A stretch of 64,000 nt of DNA from Pyricularia pennisetigena (taxonomy: Eukaryota; Ascomycota; Sordariomycetes; Magnaporthales; Pyriculariaceae), in NCBI RefSeq assembly GCF_004337985.1, contig NW_021940920.1:203004-267003 (forward strand), written 5' to 3'. Below, in pieces: positions 33,123-42,487 of the stretch (position 1 is the stretch's first letter; every line of letters starts with the position of its first letter). A program made the translations under genes and the position numbers. The notes below the pieces were generated by a model that was not told where the DNA came from, made no database searches, and saw only the letters and a program-made list of their open reading frames with translations.

Positions 33123-34411
33123 TCAGATGCGGCTCTTGCCCTTTATTAAGCCGCCCTCATCTTTTGTACTGCGTATGGTCTCGTTGTGCTTGACTCGCCC
33201 AGCGAGGTTGCGGGAAAGCCCAAGAACTAGACATACATGGCTCGCGAGGGCAACTAGATCCCCCGTCTCGTCGAGCACGATAATCTCCATGTCCATGCGT
33301 CCATTGCGAATCTGCTTGGTCTGCACGCGAAAGAACAACCACTCAACACCTTGTTCAGGCAGTCGTTTTTTGACTTCCAGGCTCATATTGAGAGTGGGAT
33401 ACCAGAACAGCGAGTCCCAAGGGAATGGCGTTTGGCTTGCTTCCGTCTCTTCGTCAGTAGGTGGCGGTTCCGGACGGTAGGACTCGACGATTATGGGCCA
33501 CGCGTCTGCCACGAATCCCAGAGACGGACCGGTGAATCTTTCCCCGTCTGCGAACCGGATCCACCTATCGAGGAGACCTGCCGCGGCAGTCGGGCCGGCC
33601 TTGGACTCTGCTCTCGGGCTGTAATATTCGAGGGCTTTGAACGCAGGCTGGGTCAGGGCTCGATGATGGGCCGGTGCGCGATACCGACACCAGAGCGGGT
33701 CGTGGCCCTGGCGCATACGTGCAAGACTGATCGGCATAGCATCGGGAGGTGGCTCGAGCTTGAAGCCCGTCTTGAGCGTCAAGCCTTCCAACTTGTCAAA
33801 ATCGGTGTTTTTGACAAAGGCCACTACCTCACGCTTTGCCGTGCCGTCGGCCGGGAGCCACGGGGCCGAGGTTGGCAGCGGAGTTTTGGCTCCATCGCGT
33901 GCTTGATAGAGTGTTATTTGAAGGACTGTGGTCTGCCTGCCAGCCTTCATCTCTTCAACGACGAAAATGGCAGGTCCCACCTCGGTGCGGTCCAAGTACT
34001 CGAGGTGTGCTGTCATCGTGTCTGGCTGGCCACGGGAGGACCTGTCAAGGTGAAGTGCCGCCACGCGGAGGAAGCATGTCGCGACGTAGCCTCCATGGGG
34101 TACTTTATTAATTGATCATGATGTTTGCGGTCTGATTAGCGAGGGCTGCTCTGCCAGACAATCAATATGCACTCGCTGCAACCAAGGTACCTAGGCAGAT
34201 GATAGGTTAAGGACGGGGAGGTAGGTAAGATATGTAGACATGATATGTGTCTCTTTCCGGAACGAGGAAACTACCCACCCATGGCAATTCGGAATGCCTT
34301 GTGGAAATTCGCAGAATATATATTGGCATCAAGGGCTCTCACCTCACTTGCTTCGGCCAAGGTGACCTTGGGCGCAGCAGGTGGAGAAGAGGCTGACGAA
34401 GGTGAGCCCAT
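33123..34411 (-). CDS. Acyl-CoA thioesterase-like (TesB-type double hot-dog) protein
   Basis: Two exons, complement of 33123-34102 and 34279-34411, giving 370 aa. The first exon (MGSPSSASSPPAAPKVTLAE...) was found from its ATG at 34411, upstream of the long frame. The join gives RIAMVPHGGYVATCFLRVAA, the PxGGY-type opening motif of hot-dog thioesterases. Later motifs fit the same fold: TMTAHLEYLDRTEVGPAIFV, then WLPADGTAKREVVAFVKNTD, DAWPIIVESYRPEP and WLFFRVQTKQIRNGRMDMEI, ending with VLDETGDLVALASHVCLVL. Members hydrolyse acyl-CoA, often short or branched acyl groups; the substrate is unknown here. No peroxisomal C-terminal signal is evident (it ends LIKGKSRI). It is divergent from the SDR gene. 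Confidence 0.85.
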
Positions 34412-35874
34412 TTTCAGTGGGCGACTGGCTCATTGTCAACAACAGACAAAGCAGGTTTGAAGGATTGTATACCTCAGGTGTATGGATATGCAGAGGGAGA
34501 GAGAGGATAGCGAACAGACAGCTTCGGAGAGAGAACCAGAAATGATTTGGTCAATCTATTCCAGCGCGCAGCTAAAGGTAAAGGGACAATGGAAGACTGT
34601 AGGCTCTTTTATCGATTGTTTAGGAAGCGACCGGTAAATCCAGTCAGTCAATATCGGTGCCGAGGTAATTAGGACGGACGCAGGTAAGAGAGCAATGTGC
34701 TGTAGCGGGATGCTGTAGCGTTAGGTTCCTGCAGTCATGGTGGAAATAAAGAATTCTGCCCATGTGGAATCTTGGCATTGGAGGATATCAGCTCCTCAAA
34801 TGTCCTTTTACCTGCCCACCTAGATACCGACCCAAGTTAGCTGCACATGGGTCGTCAATTAAGCTAAGTACCGCAGATAAGGTAAGGGGGCAAGGTGTGC
34901 AGCTACGGACAAGGTGGGCAGGGAGATAGGCAACACGGTGGTTAGGGTACCTTGACGAGGGTGTAGCTGTTTTCAAGTTCAAGAACGCGTGGGCTGTGCG
35001 CAAGCTGCTGTCGTTTGCGCTCTGAAATAGGAACAGAGCCTCGGTAAACCTGGTGGGATGCTTATGTCATCGGGTCAACTCTACTTTCCTGTTTCTCGCA
35101 ATTCGTTTCCGTCTCCGTTTCCTATCTTAAGACAAAAGCCAGTCCACAAGTCAATTTGTGTCTTCTGATAGTTTTTATGCTACTGTATGTGATTTAAGTT
35201 TTTACGATTTTATAAGCTTTGCTTCGATGGGAGAGATGAATATGTTCCCATTCGACTATTGTATGGAACCTTGGTTGACAGTTGGCCGGACTATCACGTG
35301 GTCTAGCAGTTCCGCGGACAACCCACCAAGCCCAACGATGGATTCTAATCGTTGCAGCTTAACCAAGGCCCCATCGCCATCTACCATCAGCCCTACCAAG
35401 TATTCCTCTGCCTATACATTTAGACTAATCACTTACAGGTTTGCATGAAAGCTTCCTTCGATGGACGATTTAATAAGACAGCGGGATTTACATTTCTTTC
35501 CCTCTTGTCTGGATCCATGTCTATGAGCAGCAGTGCTCAGACTAAATGGCCCGATGTCTACAACGCAATCCACCAGCAAACGATCGAATCCATGACGTCG
35601 TGGACGACTTTGTATCGAAGCAGTAGTTCTGCAAAAACACGCTATTCCTACCTCCTACTTCGACAGATTGAAATCTAAAACTTGTTGAGAACCTAGACAA
35701 TGCACTCTTCTCCAGTTTCGTGGCCGTGATTGTGAGCTGTCCACGCTGAGTGACTCCCCATCCGAATCTTGGATTGCAAAACTCCATCACAACCCTCACT
35801 CATTCAAACCGTTGGAGGAATCATCCCAACCTGCCCACTTCAAAAGAAAAATTACAAGAAAAATAAAAAATAAA
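34412..35874. other. Divergent promoter region, thioesterase-like / SDR
   Basis: Shared upstream region of two divergent genes, 1.46 kb. It contains CTACCTAC/GGTAGG-type motifs in the wider area and a TATCACGTGGTC E-box-like site at about 35290-35300. The frame at 35158-35448 looks random. The A-rich stretch just before 35875 is a typical fungal start context. Confidence 0.45.
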
Positions 35875-36720
35875 ATGTCCAAACCCTGGGCTCTGGTCTG
35901 TCCGACCTCCCGCGGCATAGGCCACCATCTCACGCGCGCCCTTCTCCGCCGCACCAGTCTACCAATCCTGGCGACGTGCCGCTCCGACCCGGACGGGACC
36001 AAGGCCGCGCTGCTGGCCGGCCTCCCTGACGGTGACAATGGCTCGCTCTCGTCCAGGCTGCACATGGCCCGCGTCGACGTGACGGACGAGGACAGCGTGC
36101 GCGCGGCCGCCGAGTCGTGCGCGTCCAAGCACTTCCCTCGGGACGGTGGCCACCACCTGCGGTTGGCTTTTGCCCTGCCCGGCGTGCTGCGCGTTGACAA
36201 GGCCGTCGAGCACGTCGACTACGCCCAGACGCTCGACTCGTTCCGCATCAACACCCTCGGTCCTCTGCTGCTGATGAAGCATTTCGCCCGCTTCCTACCC
36301 CGCGGCCGCTCGGACATGGGCAGCAGCGGAGGCGGCGGAGGCGGTGACGACAAGGGGGTGCTCCCGGACCACTCGATCTGGGTCAACATGTCGGCTCGTG
36401 TCGGGTCCGTCGAGGACAACAGGCAGGGCGGCTGGTACACGTACCGTGCCTCCAAGGCCGCCGTCAACAGTCTCACACGCACGTTCGACTGGCAGCTTCG
36501 GAACCGTGCCGGCCGTGGCGACGCTGCCTTTGCGGTGGCGTACCACCCGGGCACCGTCAAGACGGATTTCTCAAAGGAGTTTTGGGCTGGTGCGGAGGCG
36601 AGGGGGGACCTGCAGGACCCGGACAAGGCGGCCGAAAGAATGCTGGATGTCATATTGGGGCTGAAGCCTGAGCAGAGGGGAAGGATCTGGGACTGGAAGG
36701 GAACAGAGGTGCCGCCCTAG
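35875..36720 (+). CDS. Short-chain dehydrogenase/reductase (SDR)
   Basis: Single exon, 281 aa. The ATG at 35875 (AATAAAATGTCC context) is preferred over upstream non-ATG starts, because the Rossmann fold begins directly after it. The nucleotide-binding motif is PTSRGIGHHL, a variant of TGxxxGIG. ARVDVTDEDSVRAAAES is the cofactor-adjacent acidic strand, and the NxxG-equivalent region leads to NTLGPLLLMKHF. The catalytic triad is Ser in VNMSARVGSVEDN with YRASKAAVNSL (YxxxK). The tail (YHPGTVKTDFSKEF) fits classical SDRs of the CsgA/C-factor-like type. A Gly-rich insertion (GSSGGGGGGDDKG) precedes the catalytic Ser. The substrate cannot be inferred. It converges on CHS5 with a 300-base gap. Confidence 0.9.
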   Translation: MSKPWALVCPTSRGIGHHLTRALLRRTSLPILATCRSDPDGTKAALLAGLPDGDNGSLSSRLHMARVDVTDEDSVRAAAESCASKHFPRDGGHHLRLAFALPGVLRVDKAVEHVDYAQTLDSFRINTLGPLLLMKHFARFLPRGRSDMGSSGGGGGGDDKGVLPDHSIWVNMSARVGSVEDNRQGGWYTYRASKAAVNSLTRTFDWQLRNRAGRGDAAFAVAYHPGTVKTDFSKEFWAGAEARGDLQDPDKAAERMLDVILGLKPEQRGRIWDWKGTEVPP

Positions 36721-37020
36721 ATGTGACGGCGTTTGGTCAGTTTTGTGCAAGTTTTTTTTTTTTTTTTATCTTTTTTCTTCTCAATATTTCACAGAGATGA
36801 ATTGAGATTTTAGCTCTTGAAAGTACGACACCGCCACATGATAATATTTGGGAGAAGAAAAGACGGTAAATTTCGCCAGCGCAACCGCGGCAATCTAAGA
36901 TATAAGTTTGATGGATGAGCCGCATTCTCCTCGCTTGAACGTAAAAAGTAAGGCCCCGATCACTATATCTGCCTGTCCAGTCCCATAATTACCCCATCTT
37001 GAAACCAACCAGTCGATCCC
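36721..37020. other. Short convergent interval SDR / CHS5
   Basis: Exactly 300 bases between two stop codons, with a T-tract (about 36752-36767). It probably holds both polyadenylation regions. Confidence 0.5.
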
Positions 37021-38466
37021 TCATAATGCAACATCCTGGAAAGAATTCCCGTCACCGGGTGAAGTGACCTTTGACTCGTCCCCTCTACTATTATCATTGT
37101 CATCGTCTAGGGATCTGGACGGCATCAGCGCCGTCGGCCGCAGTGCTATGTCCTCGGTTCGTGACTTCTGCTCATCCTGGGCCGCCAACTTGGACTTTTC
37201 TTCTGCCTTTTCATCCTCGCTGTCATCATCGGAAGAACTGTCATCGTCACGTCGGCCTCCAGTCTCTTTATCTCTAGTTGCTGCGTCCGAGTCATCGGCT
37301 TCTTGATGACTATGCGCGGGCTGATATCCGGCCGCGGCCGCGCTGCTTTCTTCGTTGCCATTCTCCCCACTGCCGCCCGAGGGCCCAGCTGCGGCGGCCG
37401 GCGTGGGTGGCAGATCCTTGTGTGCGGCGGCCGCAGACGTAGCAGACGCGGGTGTTTGTGCGGCGGCGGCGGCGGCTGCAGCAGGAGGCGCCGAACGCTC
37501 CTGGGCAACGCCACCCCCACCAGGCGCACCCATGCCGCCGCCGGGAACAGGTTGCATGGCGTCGAGGTAGAACTTGGTGACTCCCAGAATCCGGCCATTC
37601 TTCTCACATGCCTCGACCCACTCCGGTCTGACAACCGGTATGTTCATCTCCACGGCCTTCTCCCACTGGATACCCCTGCCCTCAGTTGTGACGAAATGCG
37701 TCGTGTCGATGCGGACGCTGTCCACCATCTTGGCACCGATCCGCTCCACGGCTGCAGCGAGTCCTTCCCGCATCGACGCCGGCAGGATGCCTGTGGTGAT
37801 TGTAATGCCGCTAAGGTCCGTCATCTTGTGTGTCCTGACCGTCACCTTTTCAGAGCTAAACGTGCCCGCGGTCGTACGCAGGACCAGGTGGAAGGTGTAC
37901 TCGGTGTCGACGGCCAGGCCGCTGATCTTGGTGCTGTGCATGTTCATGGGCCGCGGGATGTTTCCAGCCTTCTGGCCGTTGCGGTACAGCGCCAGGCTGA
38001 TGAGGTCTGCCGTGGCGAGCTGGATGGGGTCCCACTCGAGCACGACAGACGTCTGCGTCGCGTTACGGCATCGCAGGACGGGCTGCGAGGGCTCGGCAGC
38101 CCCAAAGGATTGGTAGATGCGGTCCTGCAGCGCGCGAAACAGCTGCTCGGCCTTGTCCTCAGAGGCGGTGTTGCGCGAAACGGTGATGTCGACGATTGAG
38201 CCAGATTCGATGTCGGGCGGTAAAAGAATTGAGGGGAACTCGATCTATGTGGCGCAGGTTTGTCATGGTCTGTCAGCGCTCAGCCGTCATGATGCAATCG
38301 AGCTCGCCTCGAGCCTGTCCCAAATTTCTTCTTGATTGCCCAGGCGCGCTGGCCGGCAAATCCCCATGACAAAGGCAGTATGCAATCGACTCACGAGGCG
38401 TTTGTCTGGGGTCAGCAACACCGTGACGCCGGCGTCGACCTTGCCGACGGTCAACGAGACCAACAT
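37021..38466 (-). CDS. CHS5: Chs5, exomer scaffold for chitin synthase export
   Basis: Two exons, complement of 37021-38244 and 38395-38466, giving 431 aa. Exon 1 encodes only MLVSLTVGKVDAGVTVLLTP plus DKRL, and the join continues IEFPSILLPPDIESGSIVDI, the conserved Chs5 N-terminus that mediates dimerisation and ChAP binding. A fibronectin type III domain follows (about 75-163; LRCRNATQTSVVLEWDP), then a BRCT domain (about 165-255; ITITTGILPASMREGL, THFVTTEGRGIQWEKAVEMN, VVRPEWVEAC). The C-terminus is Ala/Pro-rich, then acidic and Ser-rich, and is disordered. In yeast, Chs5 with ChAPs carries Chs3 from the trans-Golgi to the surface. The tail lacks the long Lys/Glu repeats of yeast Chs5, so it is shorter than yeast (671 aa), as is usual for filamentous fungi. 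Confidence 0.93.
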
Positions 38467-39078
38467 ATTGATATTGTGCTTGTGTATATGTAGCAGAATA
38501 ATAGACCCCAATTCCTAAGCAGCAGCCGCAAGGTAAGCCTGTTGGGCAGATATGGGGTGTTCGATTGAGGGGTGCGGCGCTTCGTCGCAAGTCGCGTGCA
38601 AATTATATTTGTTTGGGGACAATGTTGATCGGTTGAAAAGGCCGCGCTGTGCTGGATCCCCGGCCAGAAATTGGTGCTGCACAATGTGTCCACTAACGGT
38701 TGGTCTGCGTCGCGGTTCGTGAAATCATTACAAGGTTGAGCTTCCGCGGGAGCTTCCGTGGAGGCACTTGATGGAGCTGCCTGCAGGCCTTGCTTGCCTT
38801 GTGCTGATTGAAAAGGATCCACAACCTATTTCAAGAGAGATTGATAGAGGGTTAGGGTCAAGGAACACAACAGAAACAGCCGACAGATCCAAGTCGATTC
38901 ACGCAGCCGCAGGTACTTAGGTAACCGGTTTGTTTCAGTTCATATTATACAAAAAAGAAAAAAAAAAAAAAAACCATCAATAATATATCCCTAGCATTTC
39001 TATGCCTTTCTCCCTAAGTCCTGAAATTATTTTATCCTTGATCTCGGCACTTTTAGGCATGGTGAGTCCTTCATACCA
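38467..39078. other. CHS5 promoter region
   Basis: Upstream of CHS5. A - strand open frame (38451-38822) overlaps the CHS5 start and probably reflects leader sequence. There is an A-tract near 38953-38973 and an AGGTACTTAGGTAACC element near 38912. Confidence 0.45.
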
Positions 39079-39876
39079 TTATGTCTGGAGGCGATTGAAC
39101 CGCAATTGCGGCTTCTCGCCAGAAGCGCACCCCAGAGCCGGTATTATCCGGTCGATTATAAGGTGGTAATATTTAACGATGGCATTGAAATCTGTCCTAA
39201 TAGCTTCGACCACCAAGGCCTGAAGAATGACCGTCCCATACAGCTGTTCAGGCTTGTCGCTCGACTCCTGGATCCTTCTCCCGTGCTTATCGTAGCCGTG
39301 CATCTCAAGCGCTAGCCGAAAGGCGTGTAGTAGCCGCCTAGACGTGACGGACTTGGCACAGTTGTGAATAGAGGAACTTCCTTTGCGCGCCGCCGAGGCC
39401 GTGATCCACAAAGGCTCCGTCAGGCTCCGGTGGATGAGGCATGAGGCCACCCTCCCCGTCAATGGCTTCGGCCGCGCAAAATGATTAAGCGTGACGATGT
39501 CTGATGCCCGGTGCCTTGGGTAGATAACTACGCCAAATGAGTGAGGTTTCTTGACTCGAAATGTGCCTGATTTCATCGCAGGCGTTGTGCGGGTTTCATC
39601 CATAGGTTCTGGATCTTTCGTACGGACTGCGGGGATCTTGTCACCTGGAAACACAATCCCAGCAGCGCGCATTCTCTTTATTACTTGAGGCAAGCGCTGT
39701 ACACGCGAGTGAGGGGCTTGCGATATCTCTTGTATGTGACTCGCAGAATGCGTCCAGCGGATGCCCTCATGCTGAAATGCAACGACCACGCCATGTGTAC
39801 GGCTTGGTCGCCAGATGAAATGGCCACGCTGGACCAGTGCTTGATACCACAGGCCTAGTCTTGGCCTTGTCGTCAT
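39079..39876 (-). CDS. Orphan ORF, uncharacterised (265 aa)
   Basis: Uninterrupted frame from ATG (39874-39876) to a stop. The product is basic, with His/Arg-rich segments (WRPSRTHGVVVAFQHEGIRW; RVQRLPQVIKRMRAAGIVFP; HNCAKSVTSRRLLHAFRLAL) and a hydrophobic, helical C-terminal third (LYGTVILQALVVEAIRTDFN; IVKYYHLIIDRIIPALG). I see no signal peptide, no clear transmembrane span and no motif I can assign to a family. Codon use is less GC-biased at third positions than in the flanking conserved genes, so this could be a young or fast-evolving gene, or a non-coding open frame. Confidence 0.4.
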   Translation of the reverse strand: MTTRPRLGLWYQALVQRGHFIWRPSRTHGVVVAFQHEGIRWTHSASHIQEISQAPHSRVQRLPQVIKRMRAAGIVFPGDKIPAVRTKDPEPMDETRTTPAMKSGTFRVKKPHSFGVVIYPRHRASDIVTLNHFARPKPLTGRVASCLIHRSLTEPLWITASAARKGSSSIHNCAKSVTSRRLLHAFRLALEMHGYDKHGRRIQESSDKPEQLYGTVILQALVVEAIRTDFNAIVKYYHLIIDRIIPALGCASGEKPQLRFNRLQT

Positions 39877-40546
39877 GATCTTTATGAAGCGGCAGGTACC
39901 TAAGCGTCTGGTTGATATTAACCATTCATATTGTAAGGCCTAGTTTTAAGATTATGAGTTTGGTATCGCAGGCCAAAGTTGTTGTAAAAAGTAAGTGCCT
40001 CCCTACCGGCAGACAAGCAAACAGTCAGCCAAATTCATTGGCTGTACGGGATTTATCGCTTATCGTTGCCTCCACTGTCATGCAATTCAGCAAGTCTGAT
40101 CCACGGCAGGCACTTGAGGGTGGGTCCACTCCAGACAACATCAAAGATTCAGGGGAAACAAGACGCTAATAATACTTATAGTTCCAAGCCCCAGCCAAAG
40201 CCACATTGAATACGTCCACTGATCAAAGCCTGCAACAGCTCAACAATAGGAAAGAAAAGCCCTCTGTGCTAATAATTTATCAATGGCCGTTGCCAATATA
40301 TGAGTGTCCATCTACTCTGGCCTTTTTTCTTTTTTTTTTTTTTTTTTTTTTTTCAAACAGGTGAAAAGGTCAAAGCTGAAGTCAACCTGCCTGTTCAGGT
40401 TATTCCATTGATTGTTACACCAACACGCATGCGACTCCACAAGTCTTGATGGCTTCAATTCCACATCACAGCACAGTGCTATAGGCAGCTAAAAGCGCTT
40501 CAATCTTTTTTTCCCAGCCTTCTTTTACTCCTCCTTGAAAGCTGCC
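39877..40546. other. Intergenic upstream of GT69
   Basis: A CAGGTACCTAAG element lies at 39893-39904 and a long T-tract at about 40327-40353. Nothing else is supportable. The GT69 leader lies at its right end. Confidence 0.5.
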
Positions 40547-42037
40547 ATGCGCTCCTTCCCCCGTCAACTGAGGGGGCGGCGGATCGTCCGCGCCCTTGCT
40601 TTCATCTTCCTGGTGTGGAGCGTCGTCGAGGTGCACTACATCAGCCGTAACCTGCAGCATGGCACCCTTATGACGACGGGTCCTCCACTTCCCGACTCCC
40701 CCTCGGAGCTGGAGTCCAGAGAGGACCACGAGAGAAACGTGCGGGCCGTCAGGGAGCGCCGGTGGGAGGACTCAATCGGCTCGCTGCAGCAGTCCCTGAG
40801 CCTGAAGCGCCGGCCGCGCATCTACATCGCCAGCCTGCACTGGAACAACGAGAAGATCCTGCGCAGCCACTGGAACGCCGCCCTGCTGCACCTGGTGCGC
40901 GTCCTAGGCCCCGAGAACGTCTTCGTGGCCGTCCACGAGGGCGGCAGCTGGGACGGATCCGCCGCAGCCCTGCGCGAACTCGATGCGGAGCTCGGTCGCC
41001 TCGGCGTCGCCCGGGACATCGTCATCGACAGCAGGACCCACAAGGAGGAGGTCGAGAACGTGCCGCCCGAGGGGACGCCCGGCTGGATCGAGACGCCACG
41101 AGGGAGGCGTGAGCTGCGGCGCATCCCCTATCTTGCCCGCCTGCGCAACCGATCCATCGCTCGGCTGCGGGAGATGGCCGAGGCTAATGATTGGGGCAAA
41201 GGTGGGAACGAGACGCTGGTTTTTGACAGGGTACTGTTCCTAAACGACGTCGTCTTCTCCGTCGACGACGTGCTGGCTCTGCTGTTGACCAAGGGGGGCC
41301 ACTACGCCGCCGCCTGCTCCATCGATTTTGCAAAACCACCCGAGTACTACGACACCTTCGCACTGAGGGACATCGAAGGGCATGAACATGCCACGCACAC
41401 CTGGCCCTTTTTCCGCTCCTCAGAATCCCGACAGGCCCTGAAGTTGAGCCTTCCGGTTCCTGTCAAAAGCTGTTGGAACGGCATTGGTGAGCCCAATGCC
41501 CCCTTTTTTGCCAAGACTTTCAAGTATCGACATGAAAAAAACAACACCCTACTAACTTCTATTTCCTTGTCCCAAACTCAAGTTGCCATGCCCGCCAGCA
41601 TCTTCACAGCCAGGGAGTCGCCGCTACTGTTCCGCGGCATACCCGACAGCCTGGCGGTGCGGCATCTCGAGGGGTCCGAATGCTGCCTGATCCACGCCGA
41701 CAACCCGCTCTCCGCCACGCGCGGCGTGTGGCTCAACCCCAACGTCCGCGTCGGCTACAATGGCGACGCCTACGACGCCGTCCACCCCTCCGACGGCCAG
41801 GCTTGGCTGTCCTGGTGGGACATCTGGGCCGGCCTCTGGAGGAATCGGCTGAGGAGGATGACCGCCACCCCCGCGGTCAAGGAGTGGAAGGTCAGGAGGC
41901 TGGTCGAGAAGTGGAGGTTCTCAGGTGGCGACGCACCAGGAAAGGACGCGGTGGTCCATAGGAGAGACGAAAAGGGCATTTTCTGTCTGATTAACGAGAT
42001 GCAGGTGCTTGCCGAGAATGGATGGGCTCACGTGTGA
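40547..42037 (+). CDS. GT69 family alpha-1,3-mannosyltransferase (CAP59/CMT1-like)
   Basis: Two exons, 40547-41486 and 41583-42037, giving 464 aa. The 96-base intron (GTGAGC donor, ACTAAC branch site, CTCAAG acceptor) keeps frame when retained, but splicing restores SCWNGIVAMPASIF, the conserved block of this family. The ATG at 40547 gives a type II Golgi anchor: a short basic N-terminus, then about residues 14-30 (ALAFIFLVWSVVEVHYI). The catalytic region includes IYIASLHWNNEKILRSHWNA, VFVAVHEGGSWDGSA, VLFLNDVVFSVDDVLALL (a candidate acidic metal site), YDTFALRDIEGH and the C-terminal SECCLIHADNPLSA. Cryptococcus CAP59 and CMT1 act in capsule and mannan synthesis. In moulds these enzymes decorate Golgi glycans; the acceptor here is unknown. 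Confidence 0.88.
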   Translation: MRSFPRQLRGRRIVRALAFIFLVWSVVEVHYISRNLQHGTLMTTGPPLPDSPSELESREDHERNVRAVRERRWEDSIGSLQQSLSLKRRPRIYIASLHWNNEKILRSHWNAALLHLVRVLGPENVFVAVHEGGSWDGSAAALRELDAELGRLGVARDIVIDSRTHKEEVENVPPEGTPGWIETPRGRRELRRIPYLARLRNRSIARLREMAEANDWGKGGNETLVFDRVLFLNDVVFSVDDVLALLLTKGGHYAAACSIDFAKPPEYYDTFALRDIEGHEHATHTWPFFRSSESRQALKLSLPVPVKSCWNGIGEPNAPFFAKTFKYRHEKNNTLLTSISLSQTQVAMPASIFTARESPLLFRGIPDSLAVRHLEGSECCLIHADNPLSATRGVWLNPNVRVGYNGDAYDAVHPSDGQAWLSWWDIWAGLWRNRLRRMTATPAVKEWKVRRLVEKWRFSGGDAPGKDAVVHRRDEKGIFCLINEMQVLAENGWAHV

Positions 42038-42487
42038 CACTAAAGTCTTTACCATCTCATAAGTAATGACACTTCAGGCAAAACATGGCGCGCGCACAGT
42101 ACCGAATAAACGAGATCTGCTCCACCTGTCCAGGGCGGTCGGTGTACTCTGAATACGGGTGCATCGATAAACTAGCAAAAAGCAGATACTCCGTAACATT
42201 GATTTTCAGTGTTCGTTTCGTATCCCATATAACTTCATTTTTTGCGGGCTGTACAGCCATCGCTTCACACAGTGACAACGCGGCTCGCGCCTCGCTTTGC
42301 TTCTTTGTTCCATTCTATAGCAGTTAATATTGCCTATTTTATGACAGAGGCACCTGAAACAATATGTAAGGTGGGAAGCCAATTCCCTGAAGCGGCCAAA
42401 ATACCATCGGCCATTCTAGTGAAGCACTTTTGTTTCCGATATTCATACCACGCCCAGCATTGCAATGTGCGATCCCTTCCTATGTTT
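42038..42487. other. Convergent interval GT69 / LAS17
   Basis: The 3' regions of two converging genes. No gene is supported; open frames on both strands are short and overlapping. Confidence 0.5.

Noticed and set aside
33351..34115. 254-codon + strand frame, and the frame at 32746-33480
   Set aside because: They overlap the thioesterase-like gene antisense and have no family character.
37303..38199. 298-codon + strand frame
   Set aside because: Antisense shadow of CHS5, whose domains (FN3, BRCT) are unmistakable on the - strand.
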